64,000 bases of DNA from Bacillota bacterium (GTDB taxonomy: Bacteria > Bacillota > Clostridia > Peptostreptococcales > Anaerovoracaceae). The notes below the pieces were generated by a model, which worked only from the letters and a program-made list of their open reading frames with translations, did not search any database and had not been told where the DNA came from. The stretch covers positions 62,001 through 126,000 of the forward strand of contig JAFWZZ010000005.1 of assembly GCA_017522185.1 (NCBI GenBank). The letters run 5' to 3'. The position numbers and the translations under genes were made by a program. Below are positions 34,636 to 46,516 of the stretch, one piece after another (position 1 is the stretch's first letter; every line of letters begins with the position of its first letter).

Positions 34636-35403
34636 ATGTATGAATTTGATGCAAGAAGAGTAAAAGAAGACGTTGTAGAATGGATTCGTGATTTTTTTGA
34701 AGAAAACGGCAAAGACTGCAAGGCGGTAGTCGCAATCAGCGGTGGCAAGGACAGTTCCGTAGTTGCTGCCCTTTGTGTGGAAGCTCTGGGCAGAGACCGG
34801 GTATTCGGCGTGCTGCTGCCAAACGGAGAACAGGCAGACATCGATGCATCAAAGCATCTGGTTGCACACCTGGACATCGACCATACGATTATCAACATCA
34901 AAGACAGCTTCGACGGCATGATGGCACAGCTGGAAAAACAGCTGCCTGTTGAAATCACCAAGCAGACCAGAACCAACCTGCCTGCAAGACTGAGAATGGC
35001 GGCAACTTATGCGGTGGCACAGTCCATGAACGGCCGTGTTGCCAACACCTGCAACCTGTCCGAAGACTGGGTCGGCTATTCCACAAGATACGGCGATGCA
35101 GCCGGCGACTTCAGCCCGCTGTCCCACCTGACCGTACAGGAAGTAAAAGCTATCGGCATGGAACTTGGTCTGCCGGAAAAACTGGTTTACAAGACACCAA
35201 TCGACGGTCTGTCCGGTTTATCCGATGAAGAAAATCTGGGATTCACCTATGCTGTTCTGGACAACTACATCAGAACCGGCGTATGTGAAGATCCGGAAAC
35301 AAAGGAAAAAATCGACAACAAGAGAAAATGGAATAAATTCAAGCTGGAACTGATGCCTGCATTCAAGTATGACGGCCCTGTTCTGGCTGACGACATCAAA
35401 TAG
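34636..35403 (+). CDS. nadE: Ammonia-dependent NAD synthase
   Basis: 255 residues, single-domain NadE. The PP-loop is VVAISGGKDSSVVAAL; other contacts are LPARLRMAATYAVAQSMNGRVANTCNLSEDW and GDFSPLSHLTVQEVKAIG. It amidates nicotinic acid adenine dinucleotide to NAD using ammonia (no glutaminase domain). Start at ATG 34636, preceded by GAGGTGACAG, 11 bases after the amidase stop. Confidence 0.95.
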   Translation: MYEFDARRVKEDVVEWIRDFFEENGKDCKAVVAISGGKDSSVVAALCVEALGRDRVFGVLLPNGEQADIDASKHLVAHLDIDHTIINIKDSFDGMMAQLEKQLPVEITKQTRTNLPARLRMAATYAVAQSMNGRVANTCNLSEDWVGYSTRYGDAAGDFSPLSHLTVQEVKAIGMELGLPEKLVYKTPIDGLSGLSDEENLGFTYAVLDNYIRTGVCEDPETKEKIDNKRKWNKFKLELMPAFKYDGPVLADDIK

Positions 35404-35412
35404 GAGTATCGT

Positions 35413-36858
35413 ATGTTATTATCAAAGATTTTTCCAGGCGCGGCCGATATCGAAATCAAAGGCCTTTGTCTGGATTCCAGAAAAGTAAAGGAAGGGGACG
35501 TGTTCTTCTGCCTGAAAGGGCTGGAGGCTGACGGCCACCGCTTTGCAGGAAAGGCTGCGGAAGGCGGTGCTGTTGCCATCGTCCACAGCGATGACCTGGA
35601 GGAAGCAGAAGGCGTATGTTATGTCCGCGTCGACGACGTCAACGGTGCACTGAACCGTGCCTGCCATCAGTTCTTCGGCGAGCCAAGCAGTAAGATGACA
35701 GTCTTCGGCGTAACCGGAACTAATGGAAAGTCCACGACTACCAGCATCATCAGCGACGTCTATCAGAAGGGTGGCCATCCTTGTGGTTATATGGGAACCA
35801 TCGCGGTCAGATACGGCAATGTGGACAGACCGGCCAACCTGACTACGCCGGATCCGGTGGAAATTCACAGCACCCTGAAGGATATGGTGGATCACGGCAT
35901 GGAAGCCATGGCCATGGAAGTCAGCTCCCACGGACTGGACATGAGACGTGTGGACACGGTGGACTTCGATGTGGCCATGTTCACCAACCTGACCTATGAC
36001 CATCTGGATTACCATAAGACCATGGAAGCCTACTTTGAGGCGAAGAGCATCCTGTTTAAGAACATGAAGCCTTCCGGCGTTGCCGTCCTCAACGTAGACG
36101 AAATGGGATTTGAAGAACTGCGCCAGTGCTGCAACTGCCGGGTTGTAACCTATGGCGTGGAGAAAGACTGCGACTACCGTGCAGAGGACGTGAAGCTGAC
36201 ACCGGCTGACTCCCGGTTTACCCTGGTTCACGACGGTGTGCGCTACGAGATCAAAACCAACCTGGTAGCCCTGTATAATGTATATAACCTGCTAGGTGCC
36301 ATCGCCTGTATGCATCAGGCCGGCATGGCCATCGAGGATATGATTCCGCATCTGGAATCTGTGGCACAGGTTGACGGCAGAATGGAAAAGATAGAACTGG
36401 GGCAGGATTTCCATGTGATTGTGGATTATGCCCATACACCGGACGGCTACGACAAGCTGTTCGCATATGGAAACGAGATTGCAGAAGGCCACGACATCTA
36501 TGTGGTATTCGGCTGCGCGGGCAAGAGAGACAAGCCGAAGCGCAAAGTCCTGGGCGCCATCGCCGGCAGACACTGCAAGACGGTATACCTCTGTGAAGAG
36601 GATCCGAGAGACGAGCATCCTGCGGATATCGCGGCCATGATCGCGGAAGGTGTGGAAGAATCCGGAGGCCACAGCGTTTACATCGAAGACCGCTATGAGG
36701 CCATCGAAACCGCCATCAAAAACGCCAAGCCGGGTGACGTTGTTTTCATCCTGGGTAAAGGTGCAGAAAACTACCTGGACCGCGCCGACGGCAAGCACCA
36801 CTGGATGGGCGACGTAGAAGCGTCAAAGCAGGCAGTAGAGAAGGTGCTGGGACTGTAG
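35413..36858 (+). CDS. murE: UDP-MurNAc-tripeptide synthetase MurE
   Basis: 481 residues with all Mur ligase landmarks: N-terminal LCLDSRKVKEGDVFFCLKG, ATP loop VTGTNGKSTTTS, EVSSHGLDMRRVDTV and FTNLTYDHLDYH, and C-terminal VIVDYAHTPDGYDKL. The third-residue specificity motif reads EDPRDEHP; the arginine corresponds to that of the DNPR motif of diaminopimelate-adding enzymes, so meso-DAP is favoured over lysine. Tight spacing (9 bases) to nadE suggests one transcript. Confidence 0.93.
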   Translation: MLLSKIFPGAADIEIKGLCLDSRKVKEGDVFFCLKGLEADGHRFAGKAAEGGAVAIVHSDDLEEAEGVCYVRVDDVNGALNRACHQFFGEPSSKMTVFGVTGTNGKSTTTSIISDVYQKGGHPCGYMGTIAVRYGNVDRPANLTTPDPVEIHSTLKDMVDHGMEAMAMEVSSHGLDMRRVDTVDFDVAMFTNLTYDHLDYHKTMEAYFEAKSILFKNMKPSGVAVLNVDEMGFEELRQCCNCRVVTYGVEKDCDYRAEDVKLTPADSRFTLVHDGVRYEIKTNLVALYNVYNLLGAIACMHQAGMAIEDMIPHLESVAQVDGRMEKIELGQDFHVIVDYAHTPDGYDKLFAYGNEIAEGHDIYVVFGCAGKRDKPKRKVLGAIAGRHCKTVYLCEEDPRDEHPADIAAMIAEGVEESGGHSVYIEDRYEAIETAIKNAKPGDVVFILGKGAENYLDRADGKHHWMGDVEASKQAVEKVLGL

Positions 36859-36887
36859 TCCGGACAGCAAATGACTACAATGCCTCT

Positions 36888-37009
36888 AAAATGCGAAAAA
36901 GTGTATACGTTTTTTCGCATAGAAGCCTGAGTTATTACTAGAGAGATTAAAAAAGTGAGAATTATGTATAGATTTACAAGGAATATCTGTACAAATTCTC
37001 ACTTTTTTT
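36888..37009. terminator. Two hairpins between convergent murE and deoD
   Basis: ATGCGAAAAA (36891) with TTTTTTCGCAT (36910-36920), and AAAAAAGTGAGAATT (36949-36963) with AATTCTCACTTTTTTT (36994-37009). The second has long A and T tracts on either side and can stop transcription in both directions. Confidence 0.82.
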
Positions 37010-37053
37010 GTTGTATTCGTAATTTTTTATCGAGAACATCTGCGGCTTATCGC

Positions 37054-37758
37054 TTACAGCTTAATCGCTGCTTCCAGCGCCAGCTTCATCATGTCGGTGA
37101 AGTTGTTCTGTCTTTCTTCTACGGTTGCTTTCGCACCGGTTACGAAGTGGTCGCTGATGGTCATCATGGTCAGCGCGTTTCTGCCCATGCGTGCCGCGTT
37201 CATATATAATGCAGCGCCTTCCATTTCTACTGCAAGAACACCCATGTCGGCCCATGGCTTCCACCAGTCGCCGAATTCATAGAATACGTCGCAGCAAACG
37301 GTGTTGCCGGCTTTGAATTTGATGTCGTTTTCTTTGCCTGCGTCGATGACTTTGTTCAGGATGTCAAAGCTGCAGTTTGGGGAATACTGTCCAGGTAAGC
37401 CGAATGCATGCTGGAAGTTGGAGTCGGTGGATGTAGCCAGGCTGACTACCACGTCGCCGATGTCGATGCTTTCGTGGAAGGAACCTGCCGTACCGATTCG
37501 GATGATGTTTTCTACATCGTATTCGTTGAACAGTTCCCAGGAGTAGATGCCCATGGAAGGCATACCCATGCCGCTGGCCTGTACGGAGATTGGAACGCCT
37601 TTGTAAGTACCGGTGTAACCGTACACGTTACGGATTTCGGAATATCTTACCGGGTTTTCCAGGAAGTTTTCAGCGATGAACTTCGCACGGAGCGGGTCTC
37701 CCGGCATTAAAACAGTTTTTGCGATCTGGCCTTTTTCGGCGCCGATATGTAATGACAT
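37054..37758 (-). CDS. deoD: Purine-nucleoside phosphorylase, DeoD type
   Basis: 234 residues of the hexameric PNP family. Motifs: MPGDPLRAKFIAENFLENP (phosphate site), GMGMPSMGIYSWELF, IIRIGTAGSF and the signature GVLAVEMEGAALY. It splits purine nucleosides with phosphate to base and ribose-1-phosphate. Start at ATG 37758 (RBS AGGCAGGTAACACT); the longer frame upstream crosses a terminator. Confidence 0.94.
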   Translation of the reverse strand: MSLHIGAEKGQIAKTVLMPGDPLRAKFIAENFLENPVRYSEIRNVYGYTGTYKGVPISVQASGMGMPSMGIYSWELFNEYDVENIIRIGTAGSFHESIDIGDVVVSLATSTDSNFQHAFGLPGQYSPNCSFDILNKVIDAGKENDIKFKAGNTVCCDVFYEFGDWWKPWADMGVLAVEMEGAALYMNAARMGRNALTMMTISDHFVTGAKATVEERQNNFTDMMKLALEAAIKL

Positions 37759-38028
37759 AGTGTTACCTGCCTTTCTGAGTTTAAAGATAACCCTATTATA
37801 ACAAAAAAGAGGTCTGACAGGTACCAAATTTGCGCGAAAGCCCGACAAAAAACAAAAAAGCCGCCTGATTTGGCGGCTTTCATATTTCTTGTCGTCGATG
37901 CGACGGTCTAAAGGCCGTCCCCGATGGCAGTTTTTCAAAAAAGTAAAAACGATGGGAGACACATCCATCGTTTTTGATTGCTCATAGCATGTGCATTTAA
38001 CTTATGCACTGGTGGGGACGGGTGAGAC
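37759..38028. other. Intergenic region between deoD and rpsT with two hairpins
   Basis: AAAAAGCCGCC-TGATTT-GGCGGCTTT near 37855-37881 and AAAACGATGG/CCATCGTTTTT near 37947-37975. The latter lies in the right place to end rpsT transcription on the minus strand. No gene found. Confidence 0.7.
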
Positions 38029-38301
38029 TTATTTTGCAGCCTTTGCTGCGTTGAATCTTTTTGCTAATCTGGAAACTTTTCTGGAAACAGCGTGCTTGTT
38101 TAAAGTACCCTTAGCAGCAGCCTGCTTCAGTTCCTTTTCAGCAGCTCTCAGCTTTGCAGCTGCAGCTTCGAAGTCACCGGATTCTAAAGCAGCATCAAAG
38201 TTCTTTAATGCAGTCTTTACGTGATCCTTAACTCTTCTGTTTCTTGCAGTTTTCTTGTCGATTACTCTGATTCTTTTCTTTGCGGATTTAATGTTTGCCA
38301 T
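38029..38301 (-). CDS. rpsT: Ribosomal protein S20
   Basis: 90 residues, Lys/Ala-rich and helical, with the conserved N-terminus MANIKSAKKRIRVIDKKTARN and RVKDHVKTALKNF. Binds 16S rRNA in the small subunit. Divergent from gpr, the usual Firmicutes arrangement. Confidence 0.96.
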   Translation of the reverse strand: MANIKSAKKRIRVIDKKTARNRRVKDHVKTALKNFDAALESGDFEAAAAKLRAAEKELKQAAAKGTLNKHAVSRKVSRLAKRFNAAKAAK

Positions 38302-38414
38302 AATAATTTACCCCACTTTCATAATTTCTAGCATTTTTAATAAAAAATTCGCAAAGATATTATATAGGAACAAGTTATAAAAAGCAAGCAGATTTTTCGC
38401 GTAAGGAGGAAAAA

Positions 38415-39302
38415 ATGAAATACAGGACGGACTTAGCGGTAGAAGGGGTAGAATCCTTGGAAAACAGCGGTGTAAAGCCGGGGAAAAAGGACGGCGTTAT
38501 CGTTGAAAACTGCCAGATTGATGACGATATCAAAGTCACTACCGTGGACATCGTAAACCTGAAAGGTGAGGCTCTCCTGGGCAAGCCCACAGGCCGTTAC
38601 GTGACCATGGAAATCCGGAACCTCATGGAAGAGGAGGGAAATCTTGCGGAACGGGTAGCGAGGGCTTTGTCTGCGGAGCTTTCCAAACTGGTCAGTCACG
38701 ACTACCACAGGAGGGTCCTGGTCATCGGCCTGGGCAACGAGAAGGTGACGCCTGACAGCCTGGGACCGGCAGCCGTATCCAAAATCAAAATCACCAGCCA
38801 TCTGTTTTGGATTTTTGACTGCGACGGGGACGAGGAGATGTCTAACGTCAGCGGTCTGGCGCCGGGAGTGACAGCCGTCACCGGTATAGAGACAGCTGAC
38901 TTAATCGCCAAAGCCGTGGAGCTGACAAGACCGGACACAGTCATCGCCATCGATGCCCTGGCCGCCCGCAACATCGAACGGGTCAGCACCACCATCCAGA
39001 TCAGCGACACCGGCATCTCACCCGGTGCCGGCATGGGCAATATGCGAAAGCAGCTCAATGAGGAGACACTCGGTACAAAGGTCATCGCCATCGGCGTACC
39101 GACCGTCATAGACTCTGCCACTTTGATCCTGGAAGCTGCAGAGGCCATGAACCTGCCCGAAGGACAGATCCAGGACTACCTTCAGTCCAGGGAGATGGAC
39201 ATGGTGGTCACGTCGACGGACATCGACTTCGTCATCAAAGCGTTTTCCGACATCATCGCAAAGGCCGTGAATATGACACTCCATCCCGGCATATACTCCT
39301 AG
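38415..39302 (+). CDS. gpr: Spore germination protease GPR
   Basis: 295 residues. N-terminal RTDLAVEGVESL is the propeptide region, and the body has LVIGLGNEKVTPDSLGPAAVSKI, VSGLAPGVTAVTGIET, VIAIDALAARNIERVSTTIQISDTGISPGAGMGN, all typical of GPR. It degrades small acid-soluble spore proteins at germination, so the organism or its recent ancestor forms endospores. RBS GTAAGGAGGAAAAA. Confidence 0.95.
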   Translation: MKYRTDLAVEGVESLENSGVKPGKKDGVIVENCQIDDDIKVTTVDIVNLKGEALLGKPTGRYVTMEIRNLMEEEGNLAERVARALSAELSKLVSHDYHRRVLVIGLGNEKVTPDSLGPAAVSKIKITSHLFWIFDCDGDEEMSNVSGLAPGVTAVTGIETADLIAKAVELTRPDTVIAIDALAARNIERVSTTIQISDTGISPGAGMGNMRKQLNEETLGTKVIAIGVPTVIDSATLILEAAEAMNLPEGQIQDYLQSREMDMVVTSTDIDFVIKAFSDIIAKAVNMTLHPGIYS

Positions 39303-39334
39303 AGAGTCCGTCTCACAAATATTTGGAGGGAAAC

Positions 39335-40210
39335 ATGAACAGGAAACGACTGTTAACCATATTCGGCATCATTTACGTGGTGTCACTGGGATTTTTTATG
39401 AAAAACTACACCGATCAGGCCGTCAGCGATACCAACCTGACGGCCCTGTGTTTGGAGGCCAGCCTGCCCTGCATGGATGTCATCGCAGTAGAACAGACCG
39501 CATCGCCAAAAGAGGATACACAGGAAGCCGCCCAAAACAAGGAAATCAAGACCGCCCAAAACGAAGAAAAAACGGAGAAGAAAACGACGACAAAGAAGAA
39601 AAAGAAGAAAGCCACGGGAAAACCGCGTGTCCTGATCTATCATACCCACGCCACTGAAAGCTACCGGCCTTCCACAGCCGGTAACTACCATACGACGAAG
39701 GAAGCCAACACCGTCCGGGAAGCCGGCACCATCATGACGGAAACCCTGGAGGCAGAAGGCATTGCAGTCATTCACGACAAGACCATCCACGACAATCCGT
39801 CATATAACGCATCTTACGAGCGAAGCTATGAGACGGTAACCGCTATTCTTCAGAAATATCCGTCTATCGAATGCATCATCGACCTGCATCGTGATGCCAT
39901 CGCAGGTACCGCAGAGGGTCCAACGGAGATCGTCCATGGAAAGACCTGCGCCTACTATTCCTATGTCCTCGGCAGTACTGCACCTACATACGCATCCAAC
40001 AAAGCGTTTTTGAATAAACTTAACGCTGTAGCGGCCAGCGATTACGACGGCTTTACGGCCAACATCCTGGAGCGGCCATATTACTACAACCAGGAGCTTT
40101 GTGACCAGTCCATTCTGCTGGAGCTGGGAAACAACCGGAACCACATCAGTGATGTACGCCGCAGTGCAAAGGTTTTCGGTCAGATGCTGGCGGATGTGCT
40201 GAACCAGTAA
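39335..40210 (+). CDS. spoIIP: Stage II sporulation protein P
   Basis: 291 residues: one N-terminal membrane anchor (LTIFGIIYVVSLGFFM), a Lys/Thr/Glu-rich linker with a KKKKKK stretch, and the SpoIIP amidase/endopeptidase domain with zinc-site motifs LIYHTHATESYRP, IIDLHRDAIAG and LLELGNNRNH. It degrades septal peptidoglycan during engulfment. Shorter than B. subtilis SpoIIP, mainly in the N-terminal region. Start at ATG 39335 after TTGGAGGGAAAC. Confidence 0.93.
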   Translation: MNRKRLLTIFGIIYVVSLGFFMKNYTDQAVSDTNLTALCLEASLPCMDVIAVEQTASPKEDTQEAAQNKEIKTAQNEEKTEKKTTTKKKKKKATGKPRVLIYHTHATESYRPSTAGNYHTTKEANTVREAGTIMTETLEAEGIAVIHDKTIHDNPSYNASYERSYETVTAILQKYPSIECIIDLHRDAIAGTAEGPTEIVHGKTCAYYSYVLGSTAPTYASNKAFLNKLNAVAASDYDGFTANILERPYYYNQELCDQSILLELGNNRNHISDVRRSAKVFGQMLADVLNQ

Positions 40211-40226
40211 CAGGAGGAAACGAAAG

Positions 40227-40409
40227 ATGAAAACACTGGCAAAATCCCTGCTGATCGCTTTGATTTTCTTTGTGGGAACCGTGTCGGTCATCCATACGGA
40301 CCGGCAGACGGCGTACATGAACCGTCAGGAGCCCCAAATCGTCGATGCAGTTGAAAATGCAGTAGAAACCGTGGAAAATACCATTGAAAAATACGCCTCT
40401 TTGCATTAG
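40227..40409 (+). CDS. Small membrane protein in the YqxA position
   Basis: 60 residues: one hydrophobic helix (LAKSLLIALIFFVGTVSVI) then a polar, acidic tail (VDAVENAVETVENTIEKY). Position between spoIIP and lepA is that of B. subtilis yqxA, but sequence is too short to prove homology. RBS AACAGGAGGAAACGAAAG supports translation. Confidence 0.65.
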   Translation: MKTLAKSLLIALIFFVGTVSVIHTDRQTAYMNRQEPQIVDAVENAVETVENTIEKYASLH

Positions 40410-40448
40410 AATATATTCTGTATGAGTATGTGAAAAGAGAGGTAATTT

Positions 40449-42257
40449 ATGGATTATCAAAAATATATCAGAAACTTCAGCATTATCGCCCATATTGACC
40501 ACGGTAAGTCTACTTTAGCTGACCGTATCATCGAAAATACAGGTCTGGTTGCCCACCGTGACATGAAGGAACAGTTCCTGGACAATATGGACCTGGAAAG
40601 AGAAAGAGGCATCACCATCAAACTGCAGACAAGCCGTCTGGTTTACAAGGCAAAGGATGGGAACGAATATATCTTCAACCTGATCGACACACCGGGCCAC
40701 GTGGACTTTACCTATGAAGTATCCCGAAGCCTGGCTGCCTGCGAAGGTGCAGTTCTGGTCGTTGACGCAACCCAGGGTGTAGAAGCGCAGACTATGGCCA
40801 ACGTGTATCTGGCCCTAGACGAAGACCTGGAAATCGTGCCTTGTCTGAACAAAATCGACCTGGCATCTGCAAGACCGGAAGAAACAAAGGAAGAAATCGA
40901 AGAGCTGATCGGCATCGACTGTGAAGAGGCACCGCTGGTTTCCGCAAAGGAAGGCATCGGCATCGAGGACCTGCTGGAAGCTGTGGTACATACCGTGCCT
41001 GCACCATCCGGCGACGCAGACGGCAAGCTGAAGGCTTTGATCTTCGACTCCGTATACGACAACTACAAAGGCGTTGTGATTTACACCCGTATCTTCGACG
41101 GACAGGTAAAGGTTGGCGACACCATCCGCCTGATGAACACCAAGAAGAAGTACGAAGTCACAGAGGTCGGCGTAATGGCGCCGGGCCACGTGCCAACAAA
41201 GGCCCTTCGTGCCGGCGAAGTAGGCTACATCGTTGCATCCATCAAACAGGTTCGTGACGCACGTGTAGGGGATACCATCACGATGGATAACGATCCTTGC
41301 GACGAAACCCTACCAGGCTACAAGAAAGTACAGTCCATGGTTTACTGCGGTATCTATCCTGCAGAAGGTGAAAAGTACGAAGGCGTAAAGGACGCGCTGG
41401 AAAAGCTGCAGGTAAACGATGCGGCATTCCTGTTTGAACCGGAAACTTCCACAGCCTTAGGCTTCGGTTTCCGTTGCGGCTTCTTAGGCCTGCTCCACAT
41501 GGAAATCATCGTAGAAAGACTGGAAAGAGAATTCGGACTGGCGGTTGTTACCACATCCCCGTCCGTAGTATACAAGGTAGTATTAAATGACGGCAGTGAA
41601 CAGATGATTCAGAATCCGACCAACCTGCCGGACCAGACAGAAATCCACCACATCGAAGAACCGATCGTAAAGGCTGACATCATGATTCCGAAAGAGTACA
41701 CCGGTGCTATCATGGAATTGTGTCAGGAACGTCGCGGCACCATGCTTCACATGGAATATGTTGCCGGCAACCGTGTACAGCTGCATTACGAGCTGCCGTT
41801 GAACGAAGTAATCTATGACTTCTTTGATGCGCTGAAGTCCAAGACCAGAGGCTACGGTTCCCTGGACTACGAATTCATCCGCTACGAACGTTCCCAGCTG
41901 GTAAAACTGGACGTGCTGCTGAACAAAGACTTAGTGGACGCTTTCTCCATGATCGTACACGAGTCCAAGGCATACAACCGCGGCAGATTCGTCTGCGAAA
42001 AGCTGAAGGAAATCATCCCGATGCATCAGTTCGAGGTGCCTATCCAGGCTGCCATCGGCCAGAAGGTTATCGCGAGAGAAACGGTTCGTGCATACCGTAA
42101 GGACGTAATCGCCAAGTGTTACGGCGGTGACATCTCCCGTAAGAAGAAGCTGCTGGAAAAGCAGAAGGAAGGGAAGAAACGTATGCGTCAGTTCGGTAAG
42201 GTAGAAGTTCCACAGGAAGCGTTTACGGCAGTCCTGAAGTACGACGACAACAAATAG
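40449..42257 (+). CDS. lepA: Elongation factor 4 (LepA)
   Basis: 602 residues, full-length translational GTPase: G1 [14 protein letters not shown]2 [12 protein letters not shown]3 [12 protein letters not shown], and the LepA-specific C-terminal domain ending [13 protein letters not shown] after [14 protein letters not shown]. It acts on stalled or mistranslocated ribosomes. hemW follows after 6 bases. Confidence 0.97.
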   Translation: MDYQKYIRNFSIIAHIDHGKSTLADRIIENTGLVAHRDMKEQFLDNMDLERERGITIKLQTSRLVYKAKDGNEYIFNLIDTPGHVDFTYEVSRSLAACEGAVLVVDATQGVEAQTMANVYLALDEDLEIVPCLNKIDLASARPEETKEEIEELIGIDCEEAPLVSAKEGIGIEDLLEAVVHTVPAPSGDADGKLKALIFDSVYDNYKGVVIYTRIFDGQVKVGDTIRLMNTKKKYEVTEVGVMAPGHVPTKALRAGEVGYIVASIKQVRDARVGDTITMDNDPCDETLPGYKKVQSMVYCGIYPAEGEKYEGVKDALEKLQVNDAAFLFEPETSTALGFGFRCGFLGLLHMEIIVERLEREFGLAVVTTSPSVVYKVVLNDGSEQMIQNPTNLPDQTEIHHIEEPIVKADIMIPKEYTGAIMELCQERRGTMLHMEYVAGNRVQLHYELPLNEVIYDFFDALKSKTRGYGSLDYEFIRYERSQLVKLDVLLNKDLVDAFSMIVHESKAYNRGRFVCEKLKEIIPMHQFEVPIQAAIGQKVIARETVRAYRKDVIAKCYGGDISRKKKLLEKQKEGKKRMRQFGKVEVPQEAFTAVLKYDDNK

Positions 42258-42263
42258 AGAAAC

Positions 42264-44878
<2,615 letters not shown>

Positions 44879-44909
44879 CAGAATTGTGAGGTTCTTCCGC
44901 GAAGGTTCT

Positions 44910-45173
44910 GCAAAATAAAGAAATTAAAGACTTTTCACCGAAAACCCAGGAATCGTTTTCTGTAAAAATAGAGAAATATATAAAAATCACCGAATTTTAC
45001 GCTTCAAAGCGGCGTTAAATTCGGTGATTTTTTGTTTATTGACTTGATTTTATCTATATTATCCTGTGTATTTTCGGTGAAATCTTCAAGTCACGGTAGT
45101 TTTACCGAAAACAATACAAATCTACAGTGTGACTTTCAGTGAAACACATGGATTTGTGCCTTTTTGCCGAAAA
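44910..45173. repeat. Spaced inverted-pair array of TTTTCGGTGAAA-type words
   Basis: Pattern TTTTC-NNN-GAAAA, centres at 44938, 44962, 44990, 45024, 45077, 45105, 45139 and 45167, with weaker matches at 44910 and 45052. Words come in pairs 28 bases apart (44962/44990, 45077/45105, 45139/45167, and weaker 44910/44938 and 45024/45052), the first of the type CGGTGA and the second its complement TCACCG; the gaps between pairs are 24, 34, 25 and 34. Between the words nothing repeats. Between convergent glpK and uraA. Confidence 0.7.
44982..45037. terminator. Bidirectional terminator between glpK and uraA
   Basis: AAAATCACCGAATTTTACGC pairs with GCGTTAAATTCGGTGATTTT (one bulge), A-rich on the left and TTTTTTG on the right. 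Built from two words of the spaced array. Confidence 0.9.
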
Positions 45174-45203
45174 ATCGTGGAAGATAAAATGAAACAACGA
45201 AGT

Positions 45204-46463
45204 TTATTCTTTGTCATTTGCCAGCCCGGCTTTGTCGATGAGGAACATTGCAAGTCCCATGAACAGGCCAACGATGGTAGCCAGGCACATACCTTTTAAT
45301 TCTACCTCACCAATCTGGATGGCTGCCCCGGAAAGACCGGTTACGAAGACTACGGCTGTCATTGCCAAATTACGAGGCTTGGAGTAGTCTACCTGCTTGT
45401 CTACTAACAGTCTGATACCGGAAGCGGCAATCATGCCGTAAAGCAGGAAACTGATACCGCCCATAACCGGGCCAGGAATGGTGTTAATCAGTGCACTTAC
45501 CTGACCGAAGAATGCCAGGATGATGGAGAATACAGCTGCGCCACCGATTACCCAGACACTGTATACTTTGGTTACCGCCATAACCCCGATATTTTCACCA
45601 TATGTAGTCGTTGGAACGGAACCACACAGACCGGAAAGCATGGTAGAGAAGCCGTCTGCAAAGATACTTCTGTGCAGGCCTGGATCCTGTAATAAGTCCT
45701 TTCCTACAACCTGACTGGTCACGATCTGATGGCTGATGTGTTCGGACAGCACCGTCAGTACAGCTGGAAGGATGATGATGATGGCTGTAATGTCAAATTT
45801 CGGGAAGGTAAAGGCAGGTAGTGCGAACACCTTTGCTTCCAGCACAGGATCAAAGTCTATCAAGCCGCATGCCGCAGACAATATATAGCCGCCTACGATG
45901 GCAATCAGGATCGCGATGGCTGCAGCAAAGCCCTTGAAAACCACCTGTCCCAGCACAGCCAGCCCCAGCGTGAATACAAAAATCAACACGCATTTTGGGT
46001 CGATGGTCTCGCCTACGATGCCACCGGTACTTGCGGCGTTTCCAGCCAGTTCCAAACCGATGAGGGCAACAATTGGACCCATAGCTGCCGGAGGCAGAAC
46101 CGCATCGATCCAGTTTACGCCAGCAAATTTGATAACGAATGCACTGAGTGCAAAGACCGCTCCTGCAATGACGAATCCGCCCAAGGCGTATTCAAATCCC
46201 AGCGTGCTGATAACGATGCCTGCCGGAGCCAGGAAGGCAAAGCTGGAGCCCAAATAGGCTGGTGCTTTTCCCTTTGTGATGAAAATGAACGAGAGGGTTC
46301 CGACTCCGTTCATTAACAGCACGATGGAGGCATCAATTCCAAATAATAATGGAACCAAAACGGATGCGCTGAACATTGCAAAGGTATGCTGGATACTGAG
46401 CGGAATCCATTGGCCCAGAGGCGGCTTAACCTGAATCCCGATGATTTTCTTTTCATTTTCCAT
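45204..46463 (-). CDS. uraA: Uracil permease (NCS2 family)
   Basis: 419 residues, about 14 membrane segments: LSIQHTFAMFSASVLVPLLFGIDAS at the N-terminus, VLSEHISHQIVTSQVVGKDLLQDPG in the substrate region (the glutamate and histidine as in UraA) and GSVPTTTYGENIGVMAVTKVYS. Distinct from the xanthine permease at 19863. Single gene; regulation not visible. Confidence 0.9.
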   Translation of the reverse strand: MENEKKIIGIQVKPPLGQWIPLSIQHTFAMFSASVLVPLLFGIDASIVLLMNGVGTLSFIFITKGKAPAYLGSSFAFLAPAGIVISTLGFEYALGGFVIAGAVFALSAFVIKFAGVNWIDAVLPPAAMGPIVALIGLELAGNAASTGGIVGETIDPKCVLIFVFTLGLAVLGQVVFKGFAAAIAILIAIVGGYILSAACGLIDFDPVLEAKVFALPAFTFPKFDITAIIIILPAVLTVLSEHISHQIVTSQVVGKDLLQDPGLHRSIFADGFSTMLSGLCGSVPTTTYGENIGVMAVTKVYSVWVIGGAAVFSIILAFFGQVSALINTIPGPVMGGISFLLYGMIAASGIRLLVDKQVDYSKPRNLAMTAVVFVTGLSGAAIQIGEVELKGMCLATIVGLFMGLAMFLIDKAGLANDKE

Positions 46464-46516
46464 GTGGGGTACGTTCCTTTCTACGTTAATATGCAGTTTA
46501 TTTTTCTAGCATTATA

